This document shows, piece by piece, positions 17,503 to 26,711 of a stretch of 64,000 nucleotides of DNA. Both the position numbers and the translations under genes were made by a program. How positions within the stretch are numbered: the stretch's first letter is position 1; each line of letters opens with the position of its first letter. The stretch is from Pandoraea sputorum (GTDB taxonomy: Bacteria; Pseudomonadota; Gammaproteobacteria; Burkholderiales; Burkholderiaceae), in NCBI RefSeq assembly GCF_000814845.2, contig NZ_CP010431.2, positions 1,860,001 to 1,924,000 of the forward strand. Reading direction: 5' to 3'. Below the pieces are notes generated by a model that was given only the letters and a program-made list of their open reading frames with translations, did not search any database and had not been told where the DNA came from.

Positions 17503-18041
17503 ATCGTCCCCATCTTCACTTCAGTCCCGTTCAGCGCTGGCTGCACTGGGGTATGGCGATCGCCATGGTCGCGATGCTGTTCATCGGCGTCATCATGGTC
17601 AGCACGCTGACGCAGGCCCACACCACGCTGATCGCGCTGCACCGGCCGCTGGGTATCGTGATTCTCGCGCTGGTCGTGCTGCGCATCATCGTGCGCATCA
17701 AGCGTGGCAGCCCGCCGTTGCCCGACAGTGTGCCGTCAACGCAGCAGACGATTGCCAAAGCGTCGCATCTGCTGCTGTATGCCCTGATGCTCGCGATGCC
17801 GCTGATCGGTTGGGCAATGGTGTCAGCCGGTGGCTATCCGGTGACGTTGTTCGGCGCTTATCATCTGCCGCCGCTGGTGTCGGCGGATGCGCGTCTGTTC
17901 GCGGTGTTGCGCGCGATGCACACGTGGCTGGCGTTCGCGCTGTTTGCGCTCGTGATCGGGCATCTCGCGGCGGCGCTGATGCACGGTCTCATCAAGCGCG
18001 ACGGTGTGTTCTCCAGTATGGCGCGGGGGCATCGGCGCTGA
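17499..18041 (+). CDS. cytochrome b561 (partner of the catalase-like protein)
   Basis: The 180-residue four-helix protein carries the b561 histidines: VQRWLHWGMAIAM, ALHRPLGIVIL, a further histidine in the SHLLLYALMLAMPLIGW helix and MHTWLAFALFALVIGH. The ATG overlaps the upstream stop and has AGGAGG at 17483-17488. It probably delivers quinol electrons to the adjacent periplasmic peroxidase-like protein. It is only distantly like the copy at 5815-6456. It converges with the lytic transglycosylase that ends the secretion cluster. Confidence 0.87.
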   Translation: MNRPHLHFSPVQRWLHWGMAIAMVAMLFIGVIMVSTLTQAHTTLIALHRPLGIVILALVVLRIIVRIKRGSPPLPDSVPSTQQTIAKASHLLLYALMLAMPLIGWAMVSAGGYPVTLFGAYHLPPLVSADARLFAVLRAMHTWLAFALFALVIGHLAAALMHGLIKRDGVFSSMARGHRR

Positions 18042-18096
18042 TTGGCATGCGGTGCGAGGAGGCAAGGGGGACGGGGAGCACCTCGTCGACACAGGA

Positions 18097-18564
18097 TCAA
18101 CGTCGGCTTTGCTTTGCCTCGCGAGCGTCCTTGAGCGCATTGAGTTTGACGGCGATGCGCGAGGCGTACGCGTCGCGCAGGGCGGGTGTGGCGGAGTGAT
18201 AAGCACCAATGGCTGCCCATGTGTTGCCGTACTTCGCCATCTGACGTTGCAGATGCCACGCCGCGATATACACGCTCTTGCACGCCACCATCAGGTCCTC
18301 GGTGCCGATGCCGAAGCGTGCCAACGTGTCCAGATGCACCGAGTTGATCTGCATGAGACCGTAGTCGACCGACCCGTTGGTGTTGGTGCGACGGGCATCG
18401 GCACGGTTGTTCGACTCTTCCCATGCGATGGCGCGCAGCACGTCGGCATTCACGTGGTGATAGGTCGCGGCATCGTCGAAGCAGTCGGCAAATGCTGGCG
18501 CATTCGTGGTGACGGCTGCGGCAGTCAGACTGGCGACTACGGTCGCTCGGAGGCTCGGGCGCAT
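18097..18564 (-). CDS. lytic transglycosylase (IagB/SLT type)
   Basis: The 155-residue protein has a signal peptide (cleavage near APAFA, about residue 25) and an SLT fold. The catalytic glutamate lies in RAIAWEESNNR, and NGSVDYGLMQINSVHL and AWHLQRQMAKYG follow. It opens the peptidoglycan layer locally. Small enzymes of this type (IagB, VirB1, PilT-associated) serve envelope-spanning secretion or pilus machines. It is the last gene of the type II-like cluster, so it likely makes room for the secretin complex. Confidence 0.85.
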   Translation of the reverse strand: MRPSLRATVVASLTAAAVTTNAPAFADCFDDAATYHHVNADVLRAIAWEESNNRADARRTNTNGSVDYGLMQINSVHLDTLARFGIGTEDLMVACKSVYIAAWHLQRQMAKYGNTWAAIGAYHSATPALRDAYASRIAVKLNALKDAREAKQSRR

Positions 18565-18570
18565 GAATCG

Positions 18571-19167
18571 TCAAAAGGGTGTGGGGGATGGAGGCGTCGC
18601 GCCGGGGCCAGAGGCCGGGTCGGGGGTGGGTATCGACGGCATGACGTCCGGCGTCGCCGTTGCCGCAGAGAAGCGCCAGTCGTAGTAATGGGTCGTGCCG
18701 GAGAATGTGCCGAACTGCTCGTCGAAGTGCGCCGTCTTGAGCGGCGTGGCGGACGAGCGGCTATACACCTCAAGCACGCCCTTGCCGGTCGTCACATAGG
18801 TGATGCCCCAGTCCGTGCTGCCGGTTATCGGGTCCGCGAAGATCTTGCGCAAGTACCGGTGCGGCGTCGGGAAGCGCGGGTCGAGTAGCAATGCCGCCAG
18901 ATTCGGCGGTTGCCGCAACTGCCCGGCGGGCGTGGCGTCGGCGTAGGCGCGCAGGGCGTCGCTGAACTGCGCACCGATCTCCATCAGTTGCACTTCACGG
19001 GCGGCGCGCTGCCGTAGCGCGCCGACACGGATCGTCATCGCGCCGACGAGTCCCAGTACTGCGACGAGAATCAGCAGTCCCACGTATGTGAAACCGCGTT
19101 GGCCCTGGAGGCTTTGGCCTCCGTGGCGTCCATGACGCTTGCGCGGAGGACGATCAATAGTCCGCAT
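18571..19167 (-). CDS. type II secretion minor pseudopilin lacking Glu5
   Basis: The 198-residue protein has a prepilin peptidase site, RG|FTYVGLLILVAVLGLVG, followed by a hydrophobic helix. Position +5 is glycine where most pseudopilins have glutamate. Among type II systems this loss marks the tip subunit GspK, so this may be a tip subunit, although it is shorter than GspK. The C-terminus is proline-rich. ATG 19167 overlaps the stop of the upstream pseudopilin gene by 14 bases. Confidence 0.75.
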   Translation of the reverse strand: MRTIDRPPRKRHGRHGGQSLQGQRGFTYVGLLILVAVLGLVGAMTIRVGALRQRAAREVQLMEIGAQFSDALRAYADATPAGQLRQPPNLAALLLDPRFPTPHRYLRKIFADPITGSTDWGITYVTTGKGVLEVYSRSSATPLKTAHFDEQFGTFSGTTHYYDWRFSAATATPDVMPSIPTPDPASGPGATPPSPTPF

Positions 19168-19684
19168 ACGCCTTGCCCGCCGAGTCGGTCCCGGACGCAC
19201 CGCTTTTCACACAGCAAATGCCCTTGTCCTCGATGACCGGAATGGCCCCGGTGGGCGGCGTCGGCGTAGAGGCGCCGAAGCGCAACGCATCCTGCGCCGA
19301 CCGGCTTAGCGCGAGGATCTGCGCGCTCGGGTCCTGCGCCGCGTTCTCGGCGGATGTCATCGTGATCCACGTGGTGTCGCTTCCCGTCACGGGATCGATA
19401 GGCACCGCCCGCAGATACTTGCGCTCGACCAGCTCGGCGAGATTGACGGGATAGTGGCCCGTGTCGTCGTAAAACTGATCGATGACGCCGCGCAACGTGC
19501 GCAGATTCTCGGCAAGGACGGTGTTCTTCGCCTTCGTGATCGCGGGCACGTAGTTCGGGATCATGAGCGTGGCCAATGTCGCGATGATGCCCAGCACGAC
19601 CAGCAGCTCGATCAGCGTGAAGCCGCGCGCGCGACGCGGGAGCCGACGGTGAGTTTTCGCAAGCAGATGCATGGCCGGGATCAC
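19154..19684 (-). CDS. type II secretion pseudopilin (GspG/H-like)
   Basis: The 176-residue protein has the cleavage site RG|FTLIELLVVLGIIATLATL with Glu5, then a helix and a short globular domain. NYVPAITKAKNTVLAENLRT and DDTGHYPVNLAELVERKYL resemble the GspG core. A CC pair lies near the C-terminus (GICCVKSG). The GTG start at 19684 overlaps the previous stop by four bases; an ATG at 19672 is also possible. It should be processed by a prepilin peptidase encoded elsewhere, since none is in the cluster. Confidence 0.8.
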   Translation of the reverse strand: MIPAMHLLAKTHRRLPRRARGFTLIELLVVLGIIATLATLMIPNYVPAITKAKNTVLAENLRTLRGVIDQFYDDTGHYPVNLAELVERKYLRAVPIDPVTGSDTTWITMTSAENAAQDPSAQILALSRSAQDALRFGASTPTPPTGAIPVIEDKGICCVKSGASGTDSAGKAYADY

Positions 19685-20235
19685 CAGAGACGGTAAGGCA
19701 CGCCGTTCAGGCTAACGCCCTGCGACAGCGTGTAGACGTCGTAGATGTCGTCGCCTTCGGCGGGCGCGTCGGGCGGACTGGCGTAGCTGCGTTTGCCCCA
19801 GGTCTGCGCGTCGGTGAGCGAGTCGTCGTTGTTGAACGGATCGCGCGGAATGCGGCGCAGGAAGTACTGCCGCTTGCGCTTGGGATCGCGCATATCCGGC
19901 ACGCCCTGCACGAGCACTTCGAGCGACGGCGGATAGCCCGTCTGCGTCGCCTTTTTTTCCATGTGACCGGTGTCCCACGCGCGTTTGTAAGCGTCGATGG
20001 CGTGACGGATTTCGCGCAGATCGCGCGCGAGTTCCTGCTCCTGACGACGCTGCACCGCCAGTTGCGACACGGGCACGGCGAGCGTCGCCAGCATGGCCAT
20101 GATGGCGAGCGTGACCAGCAGCTCGATCATCGTGAAGCCGCGCTGCGACGAGGCAGGCTCGCCAGACTTACACCGTGCGGTGAGTCTGGCGAAGCTGGCG
20201 AATCTCGCGCGAGGGGGCGTCCGCATCATGGGCAT
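19681..20235 (-). CDS. type II secretion pseudopilin (GspG/H-like)
   Basis: The protein of about 184 residues has the cleavage site RG|FTMIELLVTLAIMAML with Glu5. A region follows in which REIRHAIDAYKRAWD, PPSLEVLVQGVP and RRIPRDPFNNDD match the GspG-type domain. The leader is long (about 33 residues). ATG 20235 shares one base with the secretin stop (TGATG); a TTG one codon upstream is possible. Part of the continuous minus-strand operon. Confidence 0.8.
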   Translation of the reverse strand: MPMMRTPPRARFASFARLTARCKSGEPASSQRGFTMIELLVTLAIMAMLATLAVPVSQLAVQRRQEQELARDLREIRHAIDAYKRAWDTGHMEKKATQTGYPPSLEVLVQGVPDMRDPKRKRQYFLRRIPRDPFNNDDSLTDAQTWGKRSYASPPDAPAEGDDIYDVYTLSQGVSLNGVPYRLW

Positions 20236-22376
20236 CAACGCGGGGCCGGTGCGCCGCCCACAGGCACAGGCTGTTGCGACGAGAGCGGCACTGGGTCGCT
20301 GGTCGGGCCGAGCACCGTGGAGGCGGGCGGTGTGGGGGAAGGCACCGGGTTGCCCGGCGGCGGGGCCGAGGCCGGAGGCGTTGCCGCTGGCGGCAGCGGC
20401 GCAACCGGTGCCGGTGCGGCGGACGGCGCAGGGGCGGGAGGTGTTCCCGCAGGCGCGCCGTGCGACGCCTCGTACAACGAGAGGCCATTCGCTGAAACGG
20501 CGGCACTGCCAGCACCGGAGGTCGTCATCACCACACCCGGCACCGTCGCGGTGTGCGGACGTGGTGTCGCATCCGGGAGCGCTGCGGCCGGACGTCGCCG
20601 GAAGTTGCCCTGGGTGCCCGACAGGAATTCGGTGGCGCTCTCCGCCGGACGCGTCACGTTACGCACGATGTGCGGCGTGATCGACAGCACGATCTCTGTC
20701 TTCTTGTCGTTGTTGGTCGTATTGCCGAACAGTCGGCCGAGGATGGGGAAGTCGCCAAGGCCAGGAATCTTGTTGCCCGACGTTTGTTCCTGCGTGTTGA
20801 GCAGACCGGCGAGCACCTGATTCTCGCCGTCCTTCAACTGGAGGACGGTGGATGCTTGCCGCGTGCCGATCTGGAACACCGTGCTGCCCGACTTCGTGAT
20901 CGTCTGCTGCCCGCGGCTGCTGACTTCCATCGCGATACGAATGCCGACCTGATCGTTCATGTAGACGGTCGGCTCGACGTTAAGCGTCAGCCCCACGTCG
21001 ATATAGCTCACCGATTCGGACGCAAACGTGCCCACACCGCCACTGATCGTCGTCGAGATGACGGGCACCTTGTCGCCGATCAGGATCTTGGCCTTTTCCT
21101 TGTTGCGCACGCGAATGCGCGGGTTGGCGAGGATGTTGGTGTCGCCATCGTTGACGTTGAGGTTGACCGTCGCCGAGGGGTTGCCCACGCTCACCGAGTT
21201 GCGCGTGGGCGAGAGCAGGTCGGCCAGCGTGAGTGCGGCCCCGTTGCCAGCGGACGCCAGCGGTGAGAGCACCACTTTGTCGGGCCATTGAATGCCGAGG
21301 TTTTGCAACCGCGTGCGGGCAATTTCCAGCACTTCCACGTCGAGCACGACCTCCGGCTCGGCGCGATCCTGAAGCGCCACGACCTGCTCGGCGACGCGGA
21401 TCGCCTCGGGCGTGTCGCGCACGATCACGGCATTGAGCTTTTCGTCCACGACGATGTCCGTCGACTTGGTCAGCGTTTTAAGAGAGGCGGCGACCAGCTT
21501 CGCGTCGGCATTGTTCAGGAAGAACGTGCGCACCACCATTTCCTTGTACTCGCGCACCTTGGCGGGCAGGTTCGGGTAGATGAGCAGCGTGTTGTTGTCC
21601 ATCACCTGCTGCTCTAATTGGTTGGTTACGAGCAGGAAGTACAGCGCCTGTTCTACCGTGCTGTTACGGAGTGCAATCGAGACCTTGGTGTCGGTCTTCA
21701 GATCCTTGTCGAAGACGAAGTTCAGGCCCGAGCGCTGCGCAATGACCTGAAAGACTTGCCGCAGCGGGGCGTCGCGAAACTCGATGGAGATCGGCTGACG
21801 ATATGCGTCGGATAGCTCGGCGCTCAGTACCGGCTGTGCGGCGCGCGACTCCACTTCGGCGAGCATGGCGCGTGCCGCGTCATTCTCCGGGCGCTCACGC
21901 AGAATCTGTTCGAGCGTCTTGCGTGCGGCGTCGTAACGGCGTTCATCCATCGAGATGGAGGCCTGCTTGATCATGTTCTGGTGACGCAGCAGAGCATCGA
22001 GCGTGCGCAGATCGGACTTCGCTTTCTCACTGTTCGGGTCGAGATCGAGCGCACGCCTGAACCACGGTCGCGCGGCCTGAAACTTGCCCGCCGCCATCTC
22101 CTTTTCACCGCTGGCGAGGAAATCCTGCAACGTCTTGTCGCGTGCGTTGAGATAGATCAGGCGGTATTCACCGTTATCGGGCGCGCGGTTGCTCGCTTCC
22201 TGCAACTTCTTCAGACCGGCCTCGGGCTGGTCGTGGGCCATCAGATCGCGACCGTCGCGCAGCGCCATCTGCGCGGCGCACCCGGACAGCACGACAAGTG
22301 CGAGTGTGGCCGCGCCATGCAGCAGCAGCGTGCGCGACTTCCGGAGGGCAATGGGTGAAGGGCGTGGCAACTTCAC
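20235..22376 (-). CDS. outer-membrane secretin (GspD/PilQ/MshL-like), lipoprotein
   Basis: The 713-residue protein starts with a lipoprotein signal and lipobox LSGCAAQ (Cys about 33). Residues ~40-180 form TPR-like helices. An STN/N0-type domain (SIEFRDAPLRQVFQVIA) and one N1-type domain follow. The secretin channel domain is complete, with VPVISTTISGGVGTFA and the conserved VLAGLLNTQE and IPGLGDFPILGRLF segments. The last ~110 residues are a proline/alanine-rich tail. It forms the outer-membrane ring of the machine. The TPR-STN layout is closer to MSHA-pilus MshL and related secretins than to classical GspD. GTG start with GTGA overlap to the gene before it. No separate pilotin is seen; the lipid anchor may make one unnecessary. 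Confidence 0.9.
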   Translation of the reverse strand: MKLPRPSPIALRKSRTLLLHGAATLALVVLSGCAAQMALRDGRDLMAHDQPEAGLKKLQEASNRAPDNGEYRLIYLNARDKTLQDFLASGEKEMAAGKFQAARPWFRRALDLDPNSEKAKSDLRTLDALLRHQNMIKQASISMDERRYDAARKTLEQILRERPENDAARAMLAEVESRAAQPVLSAELSDAYRQPISIEFRDAPLRQVFQVIAQRSGLNFVFDKDLKTDTKVSIALRNSTVEQALYFLLVTNQLEQQVMDNNTLLIYPNLPAKVREYKEMVVRTFFLNNADAKLVAASLKTLTKSTDIVVDEKLNAVIVRDTPEAIRVAEQVVALQDRAEPEVVLDVEVLEIARTRLQNLGIQWPDKVVLSPLASAGNGAALTLADLLSPTRNSVSVGNPSATVNLNVNDGDTNILANPRIRVRNKEKAKILIGDKVPVISTTISGGVGTFASESVSYIDVGLTLNVEPTVYMNDQVGIRIAMEVSSRGQQTITKSGSTVFQIGTRQASTVLQLKDGENQVLAGLLNTQEQTSGNKIPGLGDFPILGRLFGNTTNNDKKTEIVLSITPHIVRNVTRPAESATEFLSGTQGNFRRRPAAALPDATPRPHTATVPGVVMTTSGAGSAAVSANGLSLYEASHGAPAGTPPAPAPSAAPAPVAPLPPAATPPASAPPPGNPVPSPTPPASTVLGPTSDPVPLSSQQPVPVGGAPAPR

Positions 22377-23062
22377 TGCGTGCCTCCGATATCCAACTCT
22401 TGTTGCTGGTTCATGGGAATGTAGATGAGCGACAGGCGCGGCGGCTTGATCGACGCGACGCGATACACGTCGTCAACGACCGAGTTCTCATGCACGATGA
22501 AAGTCTTCTCGCCGCGCGCCAGATAGACCTCCCACGCACCGGCGGCAAGCGCCTTGCCGAGATACGTGAACGGTAATGGGGGCGCTGTCGGTGGCAGGGG
22601 CGTGGCAGGCACCGGCGCGGACGACGGTGCGGGCGGGGGCGGCCCCCAGTTCTGACTGACGAACAGGCGCTGCGGCGCAGGCGCGCCATCTGCGTCGGCC
22701 AGCATCTCGCGTGGCACCGGCGCGACGATGGACGACGCGCCGACGCTCGGCCCGCTACCCGACACGAACGCGCGAACTTGCCGGAGCAATTCGCGACGTT
22801 CCGCCGCGAGGCTGTCGTCGCTCTCGTCACGCTTGTCGCGCTCATCGCTGCCGCCGGTGGTCCTGGCAGATGCAGGAGATGCAAGCGTCGCCATCGTCTG
22901 ACTTGCCGTCGATGCCCTCGACCTATGCGCATGCGTGACGGGCGCGGCCACCGGCGGGGTGGATGCCGACGACGGGAAAAACGGCAGAAACGAGGGATCC
23001 GCGAGCGCGGCCGCAATGCTCGCCGCGAGCGATCCCCAGAGCAGCAGGCGACGCGGTGTCAT
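22373..23062 (-). CDS. PilP/GspC-like assembly protein
   Basis: The 229-residue protein has an N-terminal membrane helix or signal (about residues 7-22), a long low-complexity serine/proline/alanine region, and a compact C-terminal domain (from about 162, PFTYLGKALAAGAWEVYLA). The C-terminal domain resembles the HR/PilP fold that links the inner-membrane platform to the secretin. It lies immediately before the secretin gene, as pilP does before pilQ. The assignment rests on position and fold features, not strong sequence identity. Confidence 0.65.
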   Translation of the reverse strand: MTPRRLLLWGSLAASIAAALADPSFLPFFPSSASTPPVAAPVTHAHRSRASTASQTMATLASPASARTTGGSDERDKRDESDDSLAAERRELLRQVRAFVSGSGPSVGASSIVAPVPREMLADADGAPAPQRLFVSQNWGPPPPAPSSAPVPATPLPPTAPPLPFTYLGKALAAGAWEVYLARGEKTFIVHENSVVDDVYRVASIKPPRLSLIYIPMNQQQELDIGGTQ

Positions 23063-23649
23063 GGTGCGCTTGCCGGGACATCCCGGAGATAGAGCGTGAA
23101 CCGGACTTGTGCGCTTACCGCTGCATCGCCGATGGCGTCGCGCTTGAAATTAATGTCCTGCAAAGCGGCGAACGGCATTGTCCGGAGCACTTCCAGGACG
23201 AAGCGCCAGATCGCATCGTAGTTGCCTTTGAGCGGCAGCACGACCTGACACGTTGCGACGCGCGCGGCGTTGTCATCGCTGTACTGGTATTCGCCCTGCC
23301 GGAGCGTCAGGCCGTTCTGCTTCGCCAGATCGAACAGCAGCTTGATGTGCAGGTCATTCTGCCGACGGTTGCCGAGCGTCGCAAAGAACGCGAGCAGGTG
23401 CGCATCGACCGGGTCCGTTGAGGCGACAGGTGCGCGGCGCTGTGCCGCGACGGCGGCCAGCACTGTTCTGGCCGACGACGTATCGTCGCGCGAGAACGAC
23501 ACGCCGAGCACGCCGAGCGCTACGAGTGCGACCAGCAACAGCGCCAGCACGGCGGCACGTGCAGCCCCCAGGCGACCGACGGCGAGTCGCGCGCGCAGCA
23601 GCGACGCAGCCGGTCTCCCGGGGCGACGTATTTTCAACGCGAGGCCCAT
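23059..23649 (-). CDS. PilO/GspM-like assembly protein
   Basis: The 196-residue protein has a short cytoplasmic N-terminus, one membrane helix (about residues 31-50) and a periplasmic ferredoxin-like domain containing LFDLAKQNGLTLRQGEYQYS. A segment on pairwise differences follows, typical of PilO/MshJ. It should pair with the PilN-like protein encoded just upstream. It overlaps both neighbours (ATGA with the next gene and 16 bases with the previous). Confidence 0.72.
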   Translation of the reverse strand: MGLALKIRRPGRPAASLLRARLAVGRLGAARAAVLALLLVALVALGVLGVSFSRDDTSSARTVLAAVAAQRRAPVASTDPVDAHLLAFFATLGNRRQNDLHIKLLFDLAKQNGLTLRQGEYQYSDDNAARVATCQVVLPLKGNYDAIWRFVLEVLRTMPFAALQDINFKRDAIGDAAVSAQVRFTLYLRDVPASAP

Positions 23650-24179
23650 GCGGCCTCCAGCTGAAAGCGAATGGGGCGGTTGATGTCCTGATCGTTGATC
23701 TCGTGATGCGTCAATTGCACAGCGACAAAGAAGGGCTGCTCACGCAGCACCCGCAGGTAGACGATCATGTCATCCGGATTCGTCGTCTCCGCCGTGATAC
23801 GCACCGAGTGACGGTTCAGATCGGGGGTGAGCGACAGCAGCGCGACGTTCGGCATGGCGGCGTTGTCGAGCGTGTCGCGCAGCCTGCGCCACGGCAGATT
23901 CAGCGTCCGGGCGATGGCGTTGATCGCGTTCGCTTGCGGCACCGGTACGACGATGGGGGCGACGGGCGGATTCGCGCGCGCGTGCGCCGCCTCACGCTGC
24001 GCGATCCGATTCACCAGCGCCTGCCGTGCCTGGTCCCGCACGTACACGCGGTAGCCGAGCGCTGAAGCGGCGATAGCGATGACGACGGCCAGCGCCAGCA
24101 CGACGTACCAGACCGGGGACAGTGGCCCGAGTGTGCGTCGCCAACTACGCGGCGCGAAGTCGATGGCGATGCGTGTCAT
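23634..24179 (-). CDS. PilN/GspL C-terminal-like assembly protein
   Basis: The 181-residue protein has a single helix (about residues 23-42), a short coiled region rich in Ala/Arg, and a periplasmic domain with the DLNRHSVRITAETTNPDDMI segment seen in PilN/MshI2-type proteins. It would bind the PilM-like protein through its N-terminal cytoplasmic tail. ATG 24179 overlaps the upstream stop by four bases; the longer frame to 24311 lies inside the upstream gene. Confidence 0.7.
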   Translation of the reverse strand: MTRIAIDFAPRSWRRTLGPLSPVWYVVLALAVVIAIAASALGYRVYVRDQARQALVNRIAQREAAHARANPPVAPIVVPVPQANAINAIARTLNLPWRRLRDTLDNAAMPNVALLSLTPDLNRHSVRITAETTNPDDMIVYLRVLREQPFFVAVQLTHHEINDQDINRPIRFQLEAAWASR

Positions 24180-25003
24180 ACCAGCGCACCTCCCGTCGCA
24201 AGAAGGTCGGAAGGCTGCCAGTCGTACACGGCAAGGTCGACGCTGGCGGCCAGTGAGTGGAGATTCAGTGCTGCGAGCGTGACGCGACCTTCGTTCGGCA
24301 CGGCGCCGCACAGATGCAGGGTCGTCGGCGGCTCGGTCCCCGTCAGCATGGCGGTGCGCGAAAGCGTTTGCGCCAACCAGTAGACGTCGGCGTCGGGCGG
24401 CATCGGCACTTCGTGCAGCGCGTCAAGACGCGTGGGCGCGCCCCCACTGATGCCGAGGCGCAGCAGACCGTCGTGCATCAGGGCGAACCAGCCGGGTGTA
24501 AGGCACTGCCGTTGCCACCGGTTCCACGCGCGCACGAAATGCGGTGCGATGCCCAGAACGGGGATACGGCAAGCGTGGGCCGTCACCGCTAACGTGTCGA
24601 CGAGCGCACGGGGTAGGGCGGCGGTGCAAAACGGATGCGTCACCTGCCAGTCCCCTGCGATCTGCCAGTGCTCGGGCATTTCGCCAAAAAGATGGGCGAA
24701 GCGCATCGAAGCCGCACCCTCGATGTCGGAAAGTCGTGTCGCCCCGATGGGAGGCGTGGTCATCCACAGGCGAGCGAGACGGTCGTCGATCACGATGTCG
24801 AGCGTGGCGCGACGCGGTGCATGCGTGACGAGCAACGCATGCGCCGCTTCCTGCAGCGCGGGTACGAAGGCGTCGCTTGTCTGCTGCGAAAGCGACGTCG
24901 TACCGAGCACGCGCCACGTCCGCGTTTTCCGTTCGTGCAATACCAGGCTCACCGCGCTACGCGATACGCCCAGATGCAGAGATTGCGCGCGCCATTCAAG
25001 CAT
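24176..25003 (-). CDS. PilM/MshI-like cytoplasmic assembly protein
   Basis: The 275-residue soluble protein begins QSLHLGVSRSAVSLVLHE and has the divided actin-like layout of PilM/MshI/GspL-N proteins, but without clear nucleotide-binding motifs. It is placed between the ATPase and PilN-like genes, as in MSHA and pilMNOP loci. It probably couples the GspE-type ATPase to the membrane platform. It overlaps the ATPase stop by eight bases. Confidence 0.65.
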   Translation of the reverse strand: MLEWRAQSLHLGVSRSAVSLVLHERKTRTWRVLGTTSLSQQTSDAFVPALQEAAHALLVTHAPRRATLDIVIDDRLARLWMTTPPIGATRLSDIEGAASMRFAHLFGEMPEHWQIAGDWQVTHPFCTAALPRALVDTLAVTAHACRIPVLGIAPHFVRAWNRWQRQCLTPGWFALMHDGLLRLGISGGAPTRLDALHEVPMPPDADVYWLAQTLSRTAMLTGTEPPTTLHLCGAVPNEGRVTLAALNLHSLAASVDLAVYDWQPSDLLATGGALV

Positions 25004-26711
25004 TCGTCGTCACCCGGCGCACTTCCTCAAGGGTGCTGTCGCCCGCGCGCACGAGCATCAGCGCGGCGTGGCGCAGGCTGCGCGTGCCGTTCGCGTGCGC
25101 GGCGGCCTTGATCTGTCGAATGGGACGCTTGTCCACCACCAGTTCGCGAAGCTCGTCGTTGAGCATGAGGATCTCGGCGATCGAACGACGTCCCTTGTAG
25201 CCTGAGCCACGGCAATGCGAACACCCTCTGCCGCGCATGAAGCGGAAGTCGGTGACATCGGCGCGCGTCAGTCCGATGCTGGCGAGTTCAGCGTCGTCTG
25301 GCGTGGAATCATTTTCCCGGCAGTGCGGGCAATTCACGCGCATGAGCCGTTGCGCCCAGATGCCGTTGAGCGCCGAGACGAACGCGTACGGATCGATGCC
25401 CATGTGATTGAAGCGCCCGAAGACGTCGAACACATTGTTCGCGTGGACGGTCGTGAGCACGAGGTGGCCGGTCAGCGCCGATTGCACGGCGATCTCGGCC
25501 GTCTCCCGGTCGCGGATTTCCCCGACCATGATCTTGTCCGGGTCATGACGCAGGATCGAGCGCAGCCCCTTGGCGAACGTCAGGCCCTTCTTCTCGTTCA
25601 CAGGAATTTGCAAAATACCGGGTAGTTGGTATTCCACCGGATCTTCGATGGTGATGATCTTTTCGCGGCCGTCGTGGATTTCGGTGAGCGCTGCGTAGAG
25701 CGTGGTTGTCTTGCCCGAGCCGGTCGGGCCGGTCACGAGCAGCATGCCGTAGGCTTCGCGGGCCAGCGCACGCAGACTCACGAGCGATGTCGGGTCGAAG
25801 CCGAGCGCTTCGAGCGTGAGCGCACCGTAGGCTTCGATCATGGCGCGCTTGTCGAGAATACGGATCACGGCGTCTTCACCGTGAATGCTCGGCATAATCG
25901 AGACGCGCAGATCGATGTCGCGACCGGCGGCTTCCACGCGGAAACTGCCGTCTTGCGGAATGCGTCGCTCGGCAATGTCGAGCTCGGCGAGCACCTTCAG
26001 ACGCGATATCGCCTGCTCGGCCAGATCGGTGCCACGCGCCGATGCCGCGTGATCGAGCACACCGTCGACGCGATATTTGATCGCCAGTCCCGTCGCCGTG
26101 CTTTCAAGGTGGATGTCCGAGGCTCCGGCCTTGAGGGCGTCGTACAACGTCGAGTTGACGAGCTTGACGGCGGGACTCGCCCCTTCGGCCACACTCGCGA
26201 ACGACAGACGTGTCGACGTGCGGTCGTTGCCTGCGCCACCGGCGTCGCCCGACACCACGTGATCGATTGCCCGCGCGGTCTCCTCCTGTTTGGCGAGGAA
26301 GGTGCGCAGGTCATCGTGCAACGCCAGCGCGAACGGCAGCGGTGTCGGCGTGTTGGCGCGCGCGCCCAGCCAAATGCGCAGATCGAGATCGAAGGGATCG
26401 CTCACCACGCCGACGAGGGCGCCGTCGACACCGTGGAGCAGGGTGCAATGGCGCTGCAACGATTGCGAGAGCGAAACGACGTCGAACGCAGGCCGGGCAG
26501 CGAGCATCGCGTCGAGATCCATCACCGGCAAGCCCAGTTGCGCGCCAAGGGCGAGGACGACGTCGCGTAAGTCGCCGCCCGTGAGCGAGTGCAGCGCGCT
26601 CACAAGGTCGTGACTGGCCTGCCCGTTGCCCTGACGTTGAATCTCACGTGCGCGGGCGAGCACAGAGGCGTCGATGAGGGCGTTGGCCGGGGAGAGGTCA
26701 TGTGGACTCAC
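24996..26711 (-). CDS. gspE: type II secretion ATPase
   Basis: The 571-residue protein has an N-terminal MshEN/GspE-N domain and a catalytic core. The core has Walker A GPTGSGKTTTLYAA, the Asp box (IITIEDPVEYQLPGI), Walker B region IMVGEIRDRETAEIA and His box GHLVLTTVHANN. A tetracysteine zinc module has its CxxC pairs in NCPHC and GCSHC. It powers pseudopilus growth from the cytoplasmic side. The GTG at 26711 overlaps the gspF stop by four bases and begins at VSPHDLSP; the upstream extension is a shadow of gspF. Confidence 0.92.
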   Translation of the reverse strand: MSPHDLSPANALIDASVLARAREIQRQGNGQASHDLVSALHSLTGGDLRDVVLALGAQLGLPVMDLDAMLAARPAFDVVSLSQSLQRHCTLLHGVDGALVGVVSDPFDLDLRIWLGARANTPTPLPFALALHDDLRTFLAKQEETARAIDHVVSGDAGGAGNDRTSTRLSFASVAEGASPAVKLVNSTLYDALKAGASDIHLESTATGLAIKYRVDGVLDHAASARGTDLAEQAISRLKVLAELDIAERRIPQDGSFRVEAAGRDIDLRVSIMPSIHGEDAVIRILDKRAMIEAYGALTLEALGFDPTSLVSLRALAREAYGMLLVTGPTGSGKTTTLYAALTEIHDGREKIITIEDPVEYQLPGILQIPVNEKKGLTFAKGLRSILRHDPDKIMVGEIRDRETAEIAVQSALTGHLVLTTVHANNVFDVFGRFNHMGIDPYAFVSALNGIWAQRLMRVNCPHCRENDSTPDDAELASIGLTRADVTDFRFMRGRGCSHCRGSGYKGRRSIAEILMLNDELRELVVDKRPIRQIKAAAHANGTRSLRHAALMLVRAGDSTLEEVRRVTTNA

